Source: Branchiostoma floridae
Lineage: Eukaryota > Chordata > Leptocardii > Amphioxiformes > Branchiostomatidae
Reading direction: 5' to 3'
DNA: 47,752 nt
Assembly (NCBI RefSeq): GCF_000003815.2
Contig: NC_049980.1
Coordinates: forward strand, 34,027,141-34,074,892
The notes under the pieces were generated by a model, which saw only the letters and a program-made list of their open reading frames with translations, was not told where the DNA came from and ran no database searches. The position numbers and the translations under genes were made by a program. Positions 20,781 to 31,677 of this stretch are shown one piece after another. Numbering within the stretch: position 1 is the first letter of the stretch; every line of letters starts with the position of its first letter.

Positions 20781-22769
20781 GTGAACGAAAGGTCACCTTG
20801 TTGTGACCACAAACTTATCGATTAGTTTTGATGGCAGAATTGTTATGATTTAATCTATGTTGGTAAACTTTCCGCCAGCCTTCGATGGGCAATTTCAGGG
20901 GACAGCTGGTGCCATCAATCAATACTTGAGGTCGAACAACTTTCACGGGATGTGGAGTATAAACACACAGTAGCGGAAAATAATACTTTTTCCTAGTTAT
21001 TACAGACGTTAAAAGACTTAAAAGGGATTGTAGTAGTACAATTCATTTCTATACTTGACAAGTTGTGATTAAGAAACAAACAAAAACTCGACATCGTTCT
21101 GAAATGTTTCAGATAAAAACAACTGTATGTTACCAGTCTCTATTTTTCTTGTCATGGAAAATATAACGTTATATCTGTGAAATGTTACAAAAGAAGTCAA
21201 AAACAAAGCTTAGTAATTTTACGACGATTATGTACACTTAACAGTATTGCTGCCATTAGGTTAACTGGATTGCACCGTGGAAATACAATACCATAAAGAT
21301 AAAAAAAAGTGATGTGTCCCAATGTGGCAGCCAAGTGGCTGAATTGTTGCCAGGACATGCTCTAGAATCTTAGAACAGGATGATTTAGCAGTTAAAATAT
21401 AGTTATAGCCTATAACGTTATACATTGTAATATTAGATATTCATCTGCAAATATAGTTACATTATCACCAAGAACAGTTCTATCAAATTAGATTATTGGT
21501 ATTGCTATTTGAAAGGTAGTAACGTTGAGGGTCGTACTTCAAGTGGGGATCTTACTGAAGCTATGTCGCTTTGGCCAAGCGATTTGACAGAGCACTAACG
21601 AATTTCATCGATAGAAAACGAATCTTTTTACACTAAATAACATAGTGTCGCTGACGAAAGATAACGGATGTTATCTAAAACGTCTGACCGATTGCAAAAT
21701 CATATCCAGTTGCTTGAGTAACTGCTGTTTGGCGTATCTTATTACCTGGATGTCTAATCTGCATCGACGAACCTTTTCACAATTTGCGTGTTTTGTTGTC
21801 TTTTTAGTCATACTTGTGCGTTTTATATGACAATCTCATTACAAGGCCAAGGGTAACATAAATTCCATTTAGGGCGCAGCGACGCCGCAAACGTGCCGCA
21901 GTTAAGTGAAATACCGCTGCGTTTCAAGCAAGATGTTTAACAGATTTGATGTGCAGGAAATACGTAGTTAATATTTAACAATGCACGAGGAAAGTTGTGC
22001 TTACAGTCTTATTCGCGTTGGTCTAGCAGTGTAAAATGCACAAAAAGCTAACGGCAAAAATTTTAAGCACGAAGAAAAGAATAAAAGGTAGAAAACCTGG
22101 AGCTAATATTCAGTAATATTTTTCTTCATAAGATATTTGAAATTGGTACAACGTGCGGTTAGACAAAGCAACAATCAGATTATGAAGAGTTATTTCTGCT
22201 GCGGTATAATTTGGCACCTGACCTCGCGTTAGATCCGGGATCGGGAACACTGTTGTGTTATTTCTGGGAACGTAAAAACAAAATCTGGCCTTCTAATGCT
22301 GACTTTGTTGCTATCTTCATTCTTTCAATGATAGAATACGCACAGTATACACAGGAGTGATACACGGCATGGACATTGAGTGGCTAAATTGTTCATTGTT
22401 ACATTTTTTCTATGCTTTTTTGTTGATTGTTGTCAAAACTTTTATTGTTTTTGCCTTTCTTGATGACGGGTTCATACAGGTGTAAAGAGATGAAAGTTTT
22501 TTTCATTTTATTTGAATTGCCACAATACGATATGAGTGTACCACAATCAGCCATGTTAGATAATGAGAAAGGGCTTGACTGTTGCCGAAAAAAGGAATAT
22601 TAAGAACATAGTGACACCTCTGACCTATTCTTCTTCATGCTTGGATGCGGTCTTTGTTTGTGTATTTTCCCCACATCTGGCACCTGCCTCTTGAGATGTT
22701 GAAAAGTTTGAACAATACACGCACACGACCACATTTCTACCATTGTGTTGGATTTTTACTCCCTCTTTT
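20781..22769. other. Intron, nothing recognised
   Basis: About 2 kb of AT-rich sequence with no supported exon, RNA gene or clear repeat. Confidence 0.4.
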
Positions 22770-23511
22770 TTACAACAGTGCATCTATGACAGTTTGCACT
22801 GTGTACTAAATCTATTTTGGTGTTGATTTTTTTCCTAAGTCAGTACATCTGTGATAGCTTTTTTTCAGTAAATCTCTACTGGTGGTGAATTTTTCCCTTC
22901 TATACAGTGTTACATCCAAGGAAGTTTGTGTACTAAATCTCCTGCTGTTGATTTTTGTCTTCCGATACAGTGGTACATCTATGTCAGTTTTTGCACTAAA
23001 TCTCTGCTAGTGTTGATTTTTGTCTTCGATACATCTATGAATATTTCTGTACTAAATCTTTGCTGGTGTTAATTTTGGATTTTTTTCTACATCAGTACAT
23101 CTGTGACAGTTTTTTTTTCAGTAAATCTCTTCTGGTGTTTTTTGTCTTCCATACAGTGGTACATCTTTAGACTTTTTTTTGTTCCTCGTATGTACAGCAG
23201 TGGGTCTATGGCATTTTGTGTCTAAATCTATTGGTGTTGATCGTTTTCCCTTCTACAAAGCAGTCCGCGGTGTCGCAGTTGTTTTGTTTTGTTTTGTACT
23301 AATCCTCTTTCTGTTGCTTTTTGTCTTCCTACAGTAGTTCATCTATGGCTAGTTTTGTACTAAATCTCTGCTGGTGTTGACTTATGTTTTTCTTTTCTTT
23401 TCTACAGCAGTACCTCTATTGCCAATTTGGTGTATCTATGATTATTGTTTTACTAAATCTCTTGCCGTTGATGTTTCTCTCCCTACAGCAGTCCATCTAT
23501 GGCAGTTTTTG
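22770..23511 (+). repeat. Array of about 11 decoy 3' splice sites copied from an ETS exon edge
   Basis: A diverged minisatellite of about 60-75 bp. Each unit holds a branch-point-like 'tactaaat', a pyrimidine run ('gttgatttttgtcttcc'), 'tacag', then a version of 'cagtccatctatggcagttttt'. Those last bases are the first bases of the true ETS exon at 23489. AG positions fall near 22778, 22842, 22906, 22970, 23093, 23155, 23199, 23260, 23334 and 23408, before the real one at 23488. Divergence increases with distance, fitting outward expansion from the exon edge. Confidence 0.85.
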
Positions 23512-23575
23512 AGGGAACTTCTCTCCCAACCCGAGTCTTACAGCAGGTTTATACGCTGGATGGACAGAGGAAAAG
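23489..23575 (+). CDS. SPDEF: SPDEF-like ETS domain, first exon
   Basis: Bounded by ctctccctacag and GT at 23576 (AAAAG|GTTCGT, a weaker donor). The 87 nt enter and leave in phase 1 and encode VHLWQFLRELLSQPESYSRF then IRWMDRGK. This is helix 1 and the start of the winged-helix ETS DNA-binding domain. The wording is SPDEF-type (vertebrate IHLWQFLKELL...SYGRFIRW) rather than ELF- or ETS1-type. It joins the 29044 exon to give GKGIFKIEDS, the classic ETS split point. Eleven or so copies of its 3' splice site and first bases lie directly upstream. Confidence 0.95.
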
Positions 23576-24884
23576 GTTCGTGCTTATCTTTGTTATTTTT
23601 ATTGATCAACATGAAAAAGTACAAGACACAATAGTAACTGACTGTACGTAGTAAGTTGTTGCTGGCATCCTTCTGTCTCGATAGACAATGGAATAGGCTT
23701 ATAGTCACTTACAGACGTGAGTGAGTAGAAAATAAGGTGCTAATATCAGCATCACCGCTGAAAAATTATAACTGAACTAATAATGACTTAGACAAGGTAC
23801 AATGGCGAATAATGTAGAATTTATCTCGTGTACATGTATCTCATTGCAGATAAAATCTGAGTCTGACTAATCAGAATAGAATATTTGGAGGAGGGATTCA
23901 GGGATAAACAAAAGGTTGTTGCCAGAATTCACCAGACCAAATAAGTCGGTAATACAGAATAGCGACGAACTCAGGGCATTGAATTTGTACAACATGAAAA
24001 CAATAGTACAAAAGAATCAAACATTTGAATAATTCCAGATACAGAAAAGGTTTGTTCATTGCCATGTGGTTAGATAATCATTATTGTATTTGGCAAATGA
24101 CGAGTGGTGTTGTTCTTCTTATACAAGAACTGTATTTTATACCGCACGCATTGTTTAAAAAATTAAGGAAAACGGGATTAACATGTTAAGCTGCATACAA
24201 TGGCTTCGTCAGGCATCCATGTTGTGTTCTGCCCATACGTTTATTCATCCATGCATTCATCCATCCATTCATTCACTCACTCACTCACTCACACTCACTC
24301 ACTCACCAACCTCTTTGATCCCCTGTCATAAATTGCGTACAATCATTTTTTCAAGCCTGTACAAATCTAACCTCTGATGAAAGTTGTGAAGTTAAGCTTG
24401 GTTAGGTTCATTTCAGCAGTTTACTCTGACGGTACGTATGTCAGTAGAAGGTGGCGCCTGGCAGCAGCACATGGAAACTTTCTTGGTGGTCCTTTAAGCT
24501 TGTGGTTCGAGCTATACGTCCTCTTTTCAGGTCTGTTTGACAAGTTATCTGTCCTAAAAACCATCTTGTACCATGCTGGTCGTGTTGGACGGTTGATTTT
24601 TCGATCTGTTTGTTGTCTGTTCCACAAAGTATTCATGGCGGATCAAACGTCACAAGCATTTAGCTGCTAATTCAACGGAAAAAAAAGAAAATGTAAACAA
24701 GTTTCAAATTCAAAGTCGTTCCTTTTATTTCTTTTTACCAGAAGCAGGATTAACAAATCCTTAGGCCCTACATTTGCCGGGCTGTACCGACTGTGTCATC
24801 GGTGCCTTCGTTCATTTTCCCGGTGTTCTCAGCTTCTGTGCACCGCTTCGGCGCCCTCCCTCATTGCGGTTTCTATGCACCAAA
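23576..24884 (+). other. SPDEF-like intron, mostly unannotated
   Basis: No exon recognised. A short (CATT)/(CACT)n microsatellite lies at about 24238-24305. Confidence 0.45.
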
Positions 24885-25745
24885 CTAGTACCCAGGCAGA
24901 CGTGTCTGCTGGATACAAAAAGAGACGAATTTGGCCAGATAGAGACAATTAAGTTACTCAGTCAGTTTTTTTTGCAGTCTATCCAGCTATCCGCGCCGCC
25001 GGTCGGTCTGGTCACTCCGAGGCCAATTAACTCCTGCTAGACTTTTATTCCTAACTTGGCCAAATTTCCCTATATACTCATGTTACCTGCAATTCGCCCA
25101 CGGGCAAGAATTTGCAATAAACATTATCATTAACTATTCGGCCAGGCGGGAGTCTGGTAGACACTAGTACCAAATGCTGAAAAACCACCAGTGAGTCATC
25201 AAGTGACATAAATTTGCTGATCTGGTCAAGGGAGAGCCTCGCGACAGGCTTTCTCGAACTTGGAGGAAGTGAAAAGCTGTTGTGTCAACAGTTTCGAATT
25301 CGCCTGTTATCGTTGGTTAGTAGAACTTAGCTCCGCTCCGCCAGACACTGGGGACTGGTTACAGATAAATCTCCGGAGTATCAGCTGTGAAATCTCCTAC
25401 CTGGCAGGTAATTTACGGTGGTGACCCTTTATCTCAGGTTTCCCACACGGGCACGATACCTGTCAGCCCGCGTGACGTCATGGAAGGTATGTGAGGGGGA
25501 GGGGGGGCTGCTGGCGATTTTCCATTTTTGGTCTGCACAACGAGCAAACACTTCCAAGCAGACGTGTCAGCTGAATGACGAAAGAGAAACAAAATTGGCC
25601 AAAAAGGGACGAATAAGTTGACATGGGATCTCAGTCAGTCTTTTGCAGTCTATCCAGCTATCCGCCGGCCGGTCAGTTCACTCCTAGGTCAATTAACTCC
25701 TACTAGACTTTATATAAATACCAACTTGGCCAAAGTCCCCTATTA
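24885..25745. repeat. Pair of about 200-bp direct repeats
   Basis: 24885-25085 and 25548-25745 share 'gcagacgtgtc', 'gcagtctatccagctatccg', 'tcaattaactcct' and 'aacttggccaaa' in the same order, about 660 bp apart. They are diverged direct repeats with no coding content. Confidence 0.8.
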
Positions 25746-25961
25746 CTACTAGCAAACACTAGACTAGCTACGCTGGCTGTAGAGAGAGTTTTTGCCACGA
25801 AAGTTGTGGTACCAACTAGGGTTTGATACCTGCGGAGGGGGGGGGGGGGGGGTTATATTATAACTCCCGGGGGACTCAGTGTCCTGGTCAACCCTTCTCC
25901 ATATTTTGGCGAATATCTACTATACGTAACCCCGTAGGAAGGCTTGGTGGAAGCTGATATG

Positions 25962-26548
25962 NNNNNNNNNNNNNNNNNNNNNNNNNNNNNNNNNNNNNNN
26001 NNNNNNNNNNNNNNNNNNNNNNNNNNNNNNNNNNNNNNNNNNNNNNNNNNNNNNNNNNNNNNNNNNNNNNNNNNNNNNNNNNNNNNNNNNNNNNNNNNNN
26101 NNNNNNNNNNNNNNNNNNNNNNNNNNNNNNNNNNNNNNNNNNNNNNNNNNNNNNNNNNNNNNNNNNNNNNNNNNNNNNNNNNNNNNNNNNNNNNNNNNNN
26201 NNNNNNNNNNNNNNNNNNNNNNNNNNNNNNNNNNNNNNNNNNNNNNNNNNNNNNNNNNNNNNNNNNNNNNNNNNNNNNNNNNNNNNNNNNNNNNNNNNNN
26301 NNNNNNNNNNNNNNNNNNNNNNNNNNNNNNNNNNNNNNNNNNNNNNNNNNNNNNNNNNNNNNNNNNNNNNNNNNNNNNNNNNNNNNNNNNNNNNNNNNNN
26401 NNNNNNNNNNNNNNNNNNNNNNNNNNNNNNNNNNNNNNNNNNNNNNNNNNNNNNNNNNNNNNNNNNNNNNNNNNNNNNNNNNNNNNNNNNNNNNNNNNNN
26501 NNNNNNNNNNNNNNNNNNNNNNNNNNNNNNNNNNNNNNNNNNNNNNNN
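25962..26548. other. Assembly gap (N)
   Basis: Run of 587 N directly adjoining TTAGGG-like repeats, so it probably represents more of that array. Confidence 0.99.
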
Positions 26549-27003
26549 CGGGTTTGGATTAGGTTTTCGGTTAGAGTTATGCTTAGAATGGGCCTTGCCG
26601 TTCGGCTTAGGGTTAGGGGTTAGGGTTAGGTTTGCGGTAAGAGTCAGGGTTAGGGTTGGGGTTGGGGTTGGGCTTGGGGTTGGAGTTAGGGTTAGGCTTA
26701 GGGTTCGGGTTAGCGATAGGGTTAGGGTTAGGGTTAGGGTTAGGGTTAGGCTTAGGGCTAGGGCTAGGGTTAGGGTTAGGGCTAGGGTTAGGGTTATGGT
26801 TAGGGCTAGGGCTGGGGCTGCGGTTGGGGTTGGGGTTGAGGTTGGAGTTGGGATTGGGGTTGGGATTGGGGTTAGGGTTAGGGTTAGGTTTGGGTTGGGG
26901 TTAGGGTTTGGGTTGGAGTTCCAGTTGGTGTTAGGGCTTGGGTTTGGGTTAGGGTTGGAGTTGGGGTTGGGGGTAGGGGTAGGGGTAGAGGTAGGTTTAG
27001 GTC
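26549..27003. repeat. Interstitial TTAGGG-like repeat
   Basis: Degenerate 'gggttagggttagggtt' with GGGGTT and GGGCTA variants, G-rich on the plus strand. It is the reverse orientation of the CCCTAA tract at 14.6-16.1 kb. Its Leu/Gly and Pro/Thr frames are artefacts. Confidence 0.95.
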
Positions 27004-27414
27004 TCTGAGCATGATAGTCAAAACTCTCTATGTGGTGCAGAGAGGCTCTATTGACACAACAAAAAGTACAGCGAAGTTTCGCCAAATAGCTGTTACTCAA
27101 GCAACTGGATATGGTTTTGGAAACGGTCAGACGTTTCAGATAACATCCGCTATCTTACAGTTTCCTCAGTGATACTGGCGTCTACATCTAGCGTTTCTTA
27201 ATTACCTGGATGTCTGACTTAACCTTCATCGTCCAATCACCTTGTTTGTGTTATAGCCTTGTAATGCCAACTGCAGTCAAACCTGTGCAAGCGACCTCCC
27301 CAAATTTCTTGTGGTGCCTTAGATAATCTTTCCCCTTCTCACAGTCTCTAGTGACCACCTGTCCACATAGACAAGATTTTGTCTGTACCCTGAGCGGTCT
27401 TATTGGGCAGTCTT

Positions 27415-28074
27415 GACCGTATATCAGCCCCTACCTGCCTGCCATGTTCCCGTGTGACTGAGTGGTCATCTTGAGCAGGTTTGACCGTATATCAGCCCCT
27501 ACCTGCCTGCTGTGTTCCCGTGGGACTGAGTGGTCATCTTGAGCAGGTTTGACCGTATATCAGCCCCTACCTGCCTGCCGTGTTCCCGTGTGACTGAGTG
27601 GTCATCTTGAGCAGGTTTGACCGTATATCAGCCCCTACCTGCCTGCTGTGTTCCCGTGGGACTGAGTGGTCATCTTGAGCAGGTTTGACCGTATATCAGC
27701 CCCTACCTGCCTGCTGTGTTCCCGTGTGACTGAGTGGTCATCTTGAGCAGGTTTGACCGTATATCAGCCCCTACCTGCCTGCTGTGTTCCCGTGGGACTG
27801 AGTGGTCATCTTGAGCAGGTTTGACCGTATATCAGCCCCTACCTGCCTGCCATGTTCCCGTGTGACTGAGTGGTCATCTTGAGCAGGTTTGACCGTATAT
27901 CAGTCCCTACCTGCCTGCTATGTTCCCGTGTGACTGAGTGGTCATCTTGAGCAGGTTTGACCGTATATCAGCCCCTACCTGCCTGCCATGTTCCCGTGTG
28001 ACTGAGTGGTCATCTTGAGCAGGTTTGACCGTATATCAGCCCCTACCTGCCTGCCATGTTCCCGTGGGACTGAA
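27415..28074. repeat. 68-bp minisatellite, ten copies
   Basis: Units start with 'gaccgtatatcagcccctac' every 68 bp from 27415 to 28027. Variants 'gtgtgac/gtgggac' and 'gccatg/gctgtg' partly alternate, suggesting growth as dimers. The unit's end 'gagcaggtttgac' resembles the terminal sequence of the dispersed repeat just upstream (27268-27290, inverted 'gtcaaacctgtgc'). This suggests a transposon origin. Confidence 0.95.
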
Positions 28075-28450
28075 GGACGTGACCACGCACTGCTTCACTT
28101 CCCACGAGATCTTGAAAGGAAGAGTTGTTTCCGGAAGTAAGACTAGGGTCTGAGACCGTCGGACCTCCGTAAACTTCTTACCGCAACTAAGTGCCCGTCC
28201 CTTTAGGTTGAAGAAGGAAGAAATGCAATTTGTGCAGTATCCTGGTCTTAAAGTCGTGTCCTGGTCGTAAACTTATGGGTCAAGGATGAACTCTAGAATG
28301 TCTTTTCTTCTGTGGTTCACTGAATCTTCTAAATACACACACACAGACCAGGGAGGTTCTATCAAGAACCTCTTCTCTCAGAGACACAAACATGAACCCA
28401 CCCAGACATAAAGTTATACTTTCATCCACCCCCCTCCCCATACACACATA
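28075..28450. other. Intron, nothing recognised
   Basis: No exon or repeat recognised between the minisatellite and the CA repeat. Confidence 0.4.
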
Positions 28451-28750
28451 CTACTAGTATTCATCATATACATACACACACATGGACACAAACACGCATA
28501 AAGAAATACATACACACATATACGCACACACATGCATACATGCACTCACACACACACACACACATATACGCACACAGACACACGCACACACACACAGAAG
28601 CACACACAAGCACACACACACACATGTACACACACAAACACACACAAGCACACAAAGACACAAACACACGAGCACACAGACACAAACACACACACACACA
28701 CAGACACAGACACAGACACACACAAACACACACACACACATGCACACAAA
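28451..28750. repeat. (CA)n microsatellite
   Basis: About 300 bp of interrupted CA repeat. The Thr/His and Cys/Val frames are artefacts. Confidence 0.97.
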
Positions 28751-28820
28751 CACATAGCTGTCACAGATTGGTGCCTTTATTAGCCCCTGCCATGACCCAT
28801 AATTTCAATGTATTACTCTA

Positions 28821-29006
28821 CACTGGACCTCTGAGGGGAAGAGAAAACGGGGACGTCCTAAAACTACATGGAGACGTACTGTGGCTAAAGATCTAGCGGC
28901 CACTGGGATCCCCTGGGATGCTGCTCAGTCCCTAGCACAGAACAGACCCCAGTGGAGGAAACTTACCACAGGCTTATGTCCCACATGGGATGAAGAGGAT
29001 AAGTAA
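28821..29006 (+). mobile_element. LINE C-terminal fragment adjoining the last ETS exon
   Basis: An open frame from about 28824 to a stop at 29004-29006 reads GKRKRGRPKTTWRRTVAKDL, then further with GIPWDAAQSLAQNRPQWRKL and PTWDEEDK. This is the characteristic C-terminus of a non-LTR retrotransposon ORF2. It ends only 37 bp before the last SPDEF-like exon, on the same strand. The branch point of that exon therefore probably lies in or just beyond the element. Confidence 0.85.
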
Positions 29007-29043
29007 AGTAGTAAAATGACCCATTATTGCCCTATGATTCCAG

Positions 29044-29219
29044 GTATCTTTAAGATCGAGGACTCTGTGCAGGTAGCCCGGCTGTGGGGGATCCGGAAGT
29101 CCCGTCCCGCCATGAACTATGACAAGCTGTCCCGCTCCATCCGCCAGTACTACAAGAAGGGCATCATCCGCAAACCCGACCAGGCGCAGAGGCTCGTCTA
29201 CCAGTTCGTCAAGAACTAG
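29044..29219 (+). CDS. SPDEF: SPDEF-like ETS domain, final exon
   Basis: Follows ccctatgattccag. It enters in phase 1 and runs 58 codons plus the split Gly to TAG at 29217-29219. It encodes GIFKIEDSVQVARLWGIRKS, then the recognition-helix region NYDKLSRSIRQYYKKGII and the C-terminal end RLVYQFVKN. The two DNA-contacting arginines of helix 3 are present (LSRSIRQYY). The residues match vertebrate SPDEF/Pdef closely and end, as there, right after the ETS fold. The pyrimidine tract is poor. About 141 bp later the final coding bases, the stop codon and the start of the 3'UTR are duplicated. Confidence 0.96.
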
Positions 29220-29460
29220 ACACGTACACGATGGACTGTATTAAAGTCCCCCTTTCCACCAGATAGAGTTCGTCGAGCAACCTTACAGCGATCGTTAGAA
29301 ACTCCTAAACCCGGACTCACATGTGTGCAGAGGCTCGTCTACCAGTTCGTCAAGAATTAGATACCCCCCCCCCCCCCTTTCCACCAGAGATCGCCGAGTG
29401 ACCGTGCAGCGATCAGTAGAAACTCCTAAAGCCGTGTTCACACATGCGTATATATTCAAG
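29186..29460 (+). repeat. Tandem duplication (141 bp x 2) over the ETS stop codon
   Basis: 'gcagaggctcgtctaccagt' through the stop codon and 'aaactcctaaa' recurs with a 141-bp offset: stop TAG at 29217 and again at 29358. The second copy lies in the 3'UTR. Each unit ends in the left terminus of the adjacent MITE (29430 onward; truncated copy at about 29305-29325). The duplication therefore followed or accompanied the insertion. Confidence 0.92.
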
Positions 29461-29722
29461 TCCGTATGAGGTCCGTATGGAAGTCTTTGCCTCTACCAGG
29501 CCCCACGGGTTGCTGACAAAATAACCGAAATTGGACAAATATAGAAACATGCCAGACGAGTTAGCTGGGTCGCAAACCATACTCCATAGACAGCTAACTC
29601 CTCTGGCATGTCATGTGTCTATATTTGTCCAATTACTATGATTTCTCCAGCAACCTGTGGAGCCTGGTAGAGCTTAAGACTTCGATACGAACTTGAACAT
29701 ACGGACATGTGAACCCACCTTA
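29430..29722. mobile_element. Long-hairpin MITE in the SPDEF-like 3' flank
   Basis: An inverted repeat over almost the whole length. The left arm (gtgttcacacatgcgtat ... ctctaccaggccccac ... aattggacaaatatagaaac) mirrors the right arm. The ends lie near TAAA/TTAA, which could suggest a TTAA-targeting family (Kolobok/piggyBac-like). That is inference. Confidence 0.8.
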
Positions 29723-29869
29723 AAGTTTTTAATCATAATATTATGCACAAGATAAAATTATGAGTTAAAAGACAACCAAGCACACAGAACATAAAGAATT
29801 CGTTGAGACGTGTTTCAATTTTTGGGCAATACTGTGGCACAGGTGCAAAGTTATTCTGTATCATACTCA

Positions 29870-30441
29870 NNNNNNNNNNNNNNNNNNNNNNNNNNNNNNN
29901 NNNNNNNNNNNNNNNNNNNNNNNNNNNNNNNNNNNNNNNNNNNNNNNNNNNNNNNNNNNNNNNNNNNNNNNNNNNNNNNNNNNNNNNNNNNNNNNNNNNN
30001 NNNNNNNNNNNNNNNNNNNNNNNNNNNNNNNNNNNNNNNNNNNNNNNNNNNNNNNNNNNNNNNNNNNNNNNNNNNNNNNNNNNNNNNNNNNNNNNNNNNN
30101 NNNNNNNNNNNNNNNNNNNNNNNNNNNNNNNNNNNNNNNNNNNNNNNNNNNNNNNNNNNNNNNNNNNNNNNNNNNNNNNNNNNNNNNNNNNNNNNNNNNN
30201 NNNNNNNNNNNNNNNNNNNNNNNNNNNNNNNNNNNNNNNNNNNNNNNNNNNNNNNNNNNNNNNNNNNNNNNNNNNNNNNNNNNNNNNNNNNNNNNNNNNN
30301 NNNNNNNNNNNNNNNNNNNNNNNNNNNNNNNNNNNNNNNNNNNNNNNNNNNNNNNNNNNNNNNNNNNNNNNNNNNNNNNNNNNNNNNNNNNNNNNNNNNN
30401 NNNNNNNNNNNNNNNNNNNNNNNNNNNNNNNNNNNNNNNNN
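29870..30441. other. Assembly gap (N)
   Basis: Run of 572 N. Confidence 0.99.
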
Positions 30442-30900
30442 CGGATGGAGGCATAAGGAAGATAACTGTTTTTTTGGAATTAGTCTGTGAAACAGACACA
30501 GTTCAATGTTTGTACCCTTGAAGTATGGTCTCGTGCTGTTTTTTATTCACGAAGAAAAAGGAAGGAAGCAAGGAAGCAAAGGTGATTCACTTTTGATTAG
30601 CGAACAGCTGATGATTAAAACTGGCAAATAAACGTACAATAACAAATAGTGGCACAGAATCTGGACAGTCCAAGATGGAATAGAAAGCTTAAAACACTGC
30701 CTTATCTAGAAATATTATTGTACAAAAATTGTTTTGGGTTCATGTACAGAAAAGATCAGTACTCTGATTGTTATGAACCAACCTATGGCTATATATATAC
30801 ATAAGAATGATGAAATATCACAAAGTGTTTATATTAACAGTGACATCAAGGTGTGGGAGGTGATAGATGTTTGTTTATCCAAGATCGGGAGAATGTCTGA
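30442..30900. other. Intergenic, nothing recognised
   Basis: AT-rich sequence after the gap, with no exon or repeat identified. Confidence 0.4.
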
Positions 30901-30918
30901 TAGTGGAAAATAGCCGCC

Positions 30919-30932
30919 GTTGCCATGGCAAC
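30919..30932. promoter_or_regulatory. Perfect RFX X-box palindrome
   Basis: GTTGCCATGGCAAC is an exact inverted repeat matching the RFX-factor X-box (GTNRCC-N-RGYAAC type). It lies in a small GC/CpG-richer island (about 30905-31050) within AT-rich DNA, 62 bp before an ATG at 30994. RFX factors control ciliary genes from X-boxes close to the start. Use here is inference. Confidence 0.5.
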
Positions 30933-30993
30933 CGTTAAGATTGGCGCGTCAGACAATAGTGTTAGCTGGTGCCGTGTGCGTCAGGTTGCGCGC

Positions 30994-31074
30994 ATGAGTG
31001 GGGACGACAGTTATGAAGTGTCGGTGCGGCGGGCGGTGTTTGTTGTGGGATACATTCTCCTCCATCAATTAAAG
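30994..31074 (+). CDS. Candidate short first coding exon or micro-ORF next to the X-box
   Basis: ATG opens MSGDDSYEVSVRRAVFVVGY then ILLHQLK, 27 codons to a possible donor (AAAG|GTCAAT, weak). Without splicing it stops five codons later. A hydrophobic stretch (AVFVVGYILL) follows a charged start. No family recognised. Its phase-0 end would fit the exon at 35222, but the 34834 exon is a better partner for that one. Weak evidence. Confidence 0.2.
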
Positions 31075-31261
31075 GTCAATTCTTGTATCTAAACAGTCTC
31101 GTTCTTTTCTTCTTCGGTAATCAAATGTACGTGTATCTCTAGTTCTAGTACACGGCAGAGAACTAAGAACAAAGGACAGCTCACGTAGTTCAGACACAGA
31201 ACTTCCAGATTTAGGAATACTTTAAGTTGTACCGTAGAGTTATTGAATGAATTTTACTAAC

Positions 31262-31582
31262 TGTGTGTGTGTGTGTTGTGTGCTGTGTGTATGTGTTTGT
31301 GTTGTGTGCTGTGTGTGTGTGTGTGTTGTGTGCTGTGTGTGTGTGTGTTTGTGTGCGCTGTGTGTGTGTGTGTGTGTGTTTGTGTGTGTTTGTGTGTGTG
31401 CTGTGTGTGTGTGTGTGTGTGCTGTGTGTGTGTTGTGTGCTGTGTGTGTGTGTGTGTGTTTGTTTGTGTGTGTGTGTGTGTTTGTGTGTGTGTGCTGTGT
31501 GTGTGTGTGTGCTGTGTGCGTGTGTGTTTGTGTGTATGTGTGTGTGTGTGTGTGTGTGCGCTGTGTGTGTGTGTGTGTGCGC

Positions 31583-31614
<32 letters not shown>

Positions 31615-31629
31615 GTGTGCTGTGTGTGT

Positions 31630-31676
<47 letters not shown>
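31262..31676. repeat. (TG)n microsatellite
   Basis: About 415 bp of TG repeat interrupted by TGC and TTG variants. Its Cys/Val open frames are artefacts. It is the reverse complement type of the CA tract at 28451-28750. Confidence 0.97.

Positions 31677-31677
<1 letters not shown>

Noticed and set aside
25853-27100. Pro/Thr- and Gly/Leu-rich frames up to 415 codons
   Set aside because: TTAGGG-like repeat plus a 587-bp gap translated as X; no gene.
27415-28074. Regular direct repeats reminiscent of a CRISPR array
   Set aside because: Units are contiguous 68-bp copies without unique spacers, in a eukaryotic intron. The same reasoning excludes the other arrays.
28454-28896. Cys/Val- and Thr/His-rich frames
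   Set aside because: CA/TG dinucleotide repeat. The same applies to 31240-31828.
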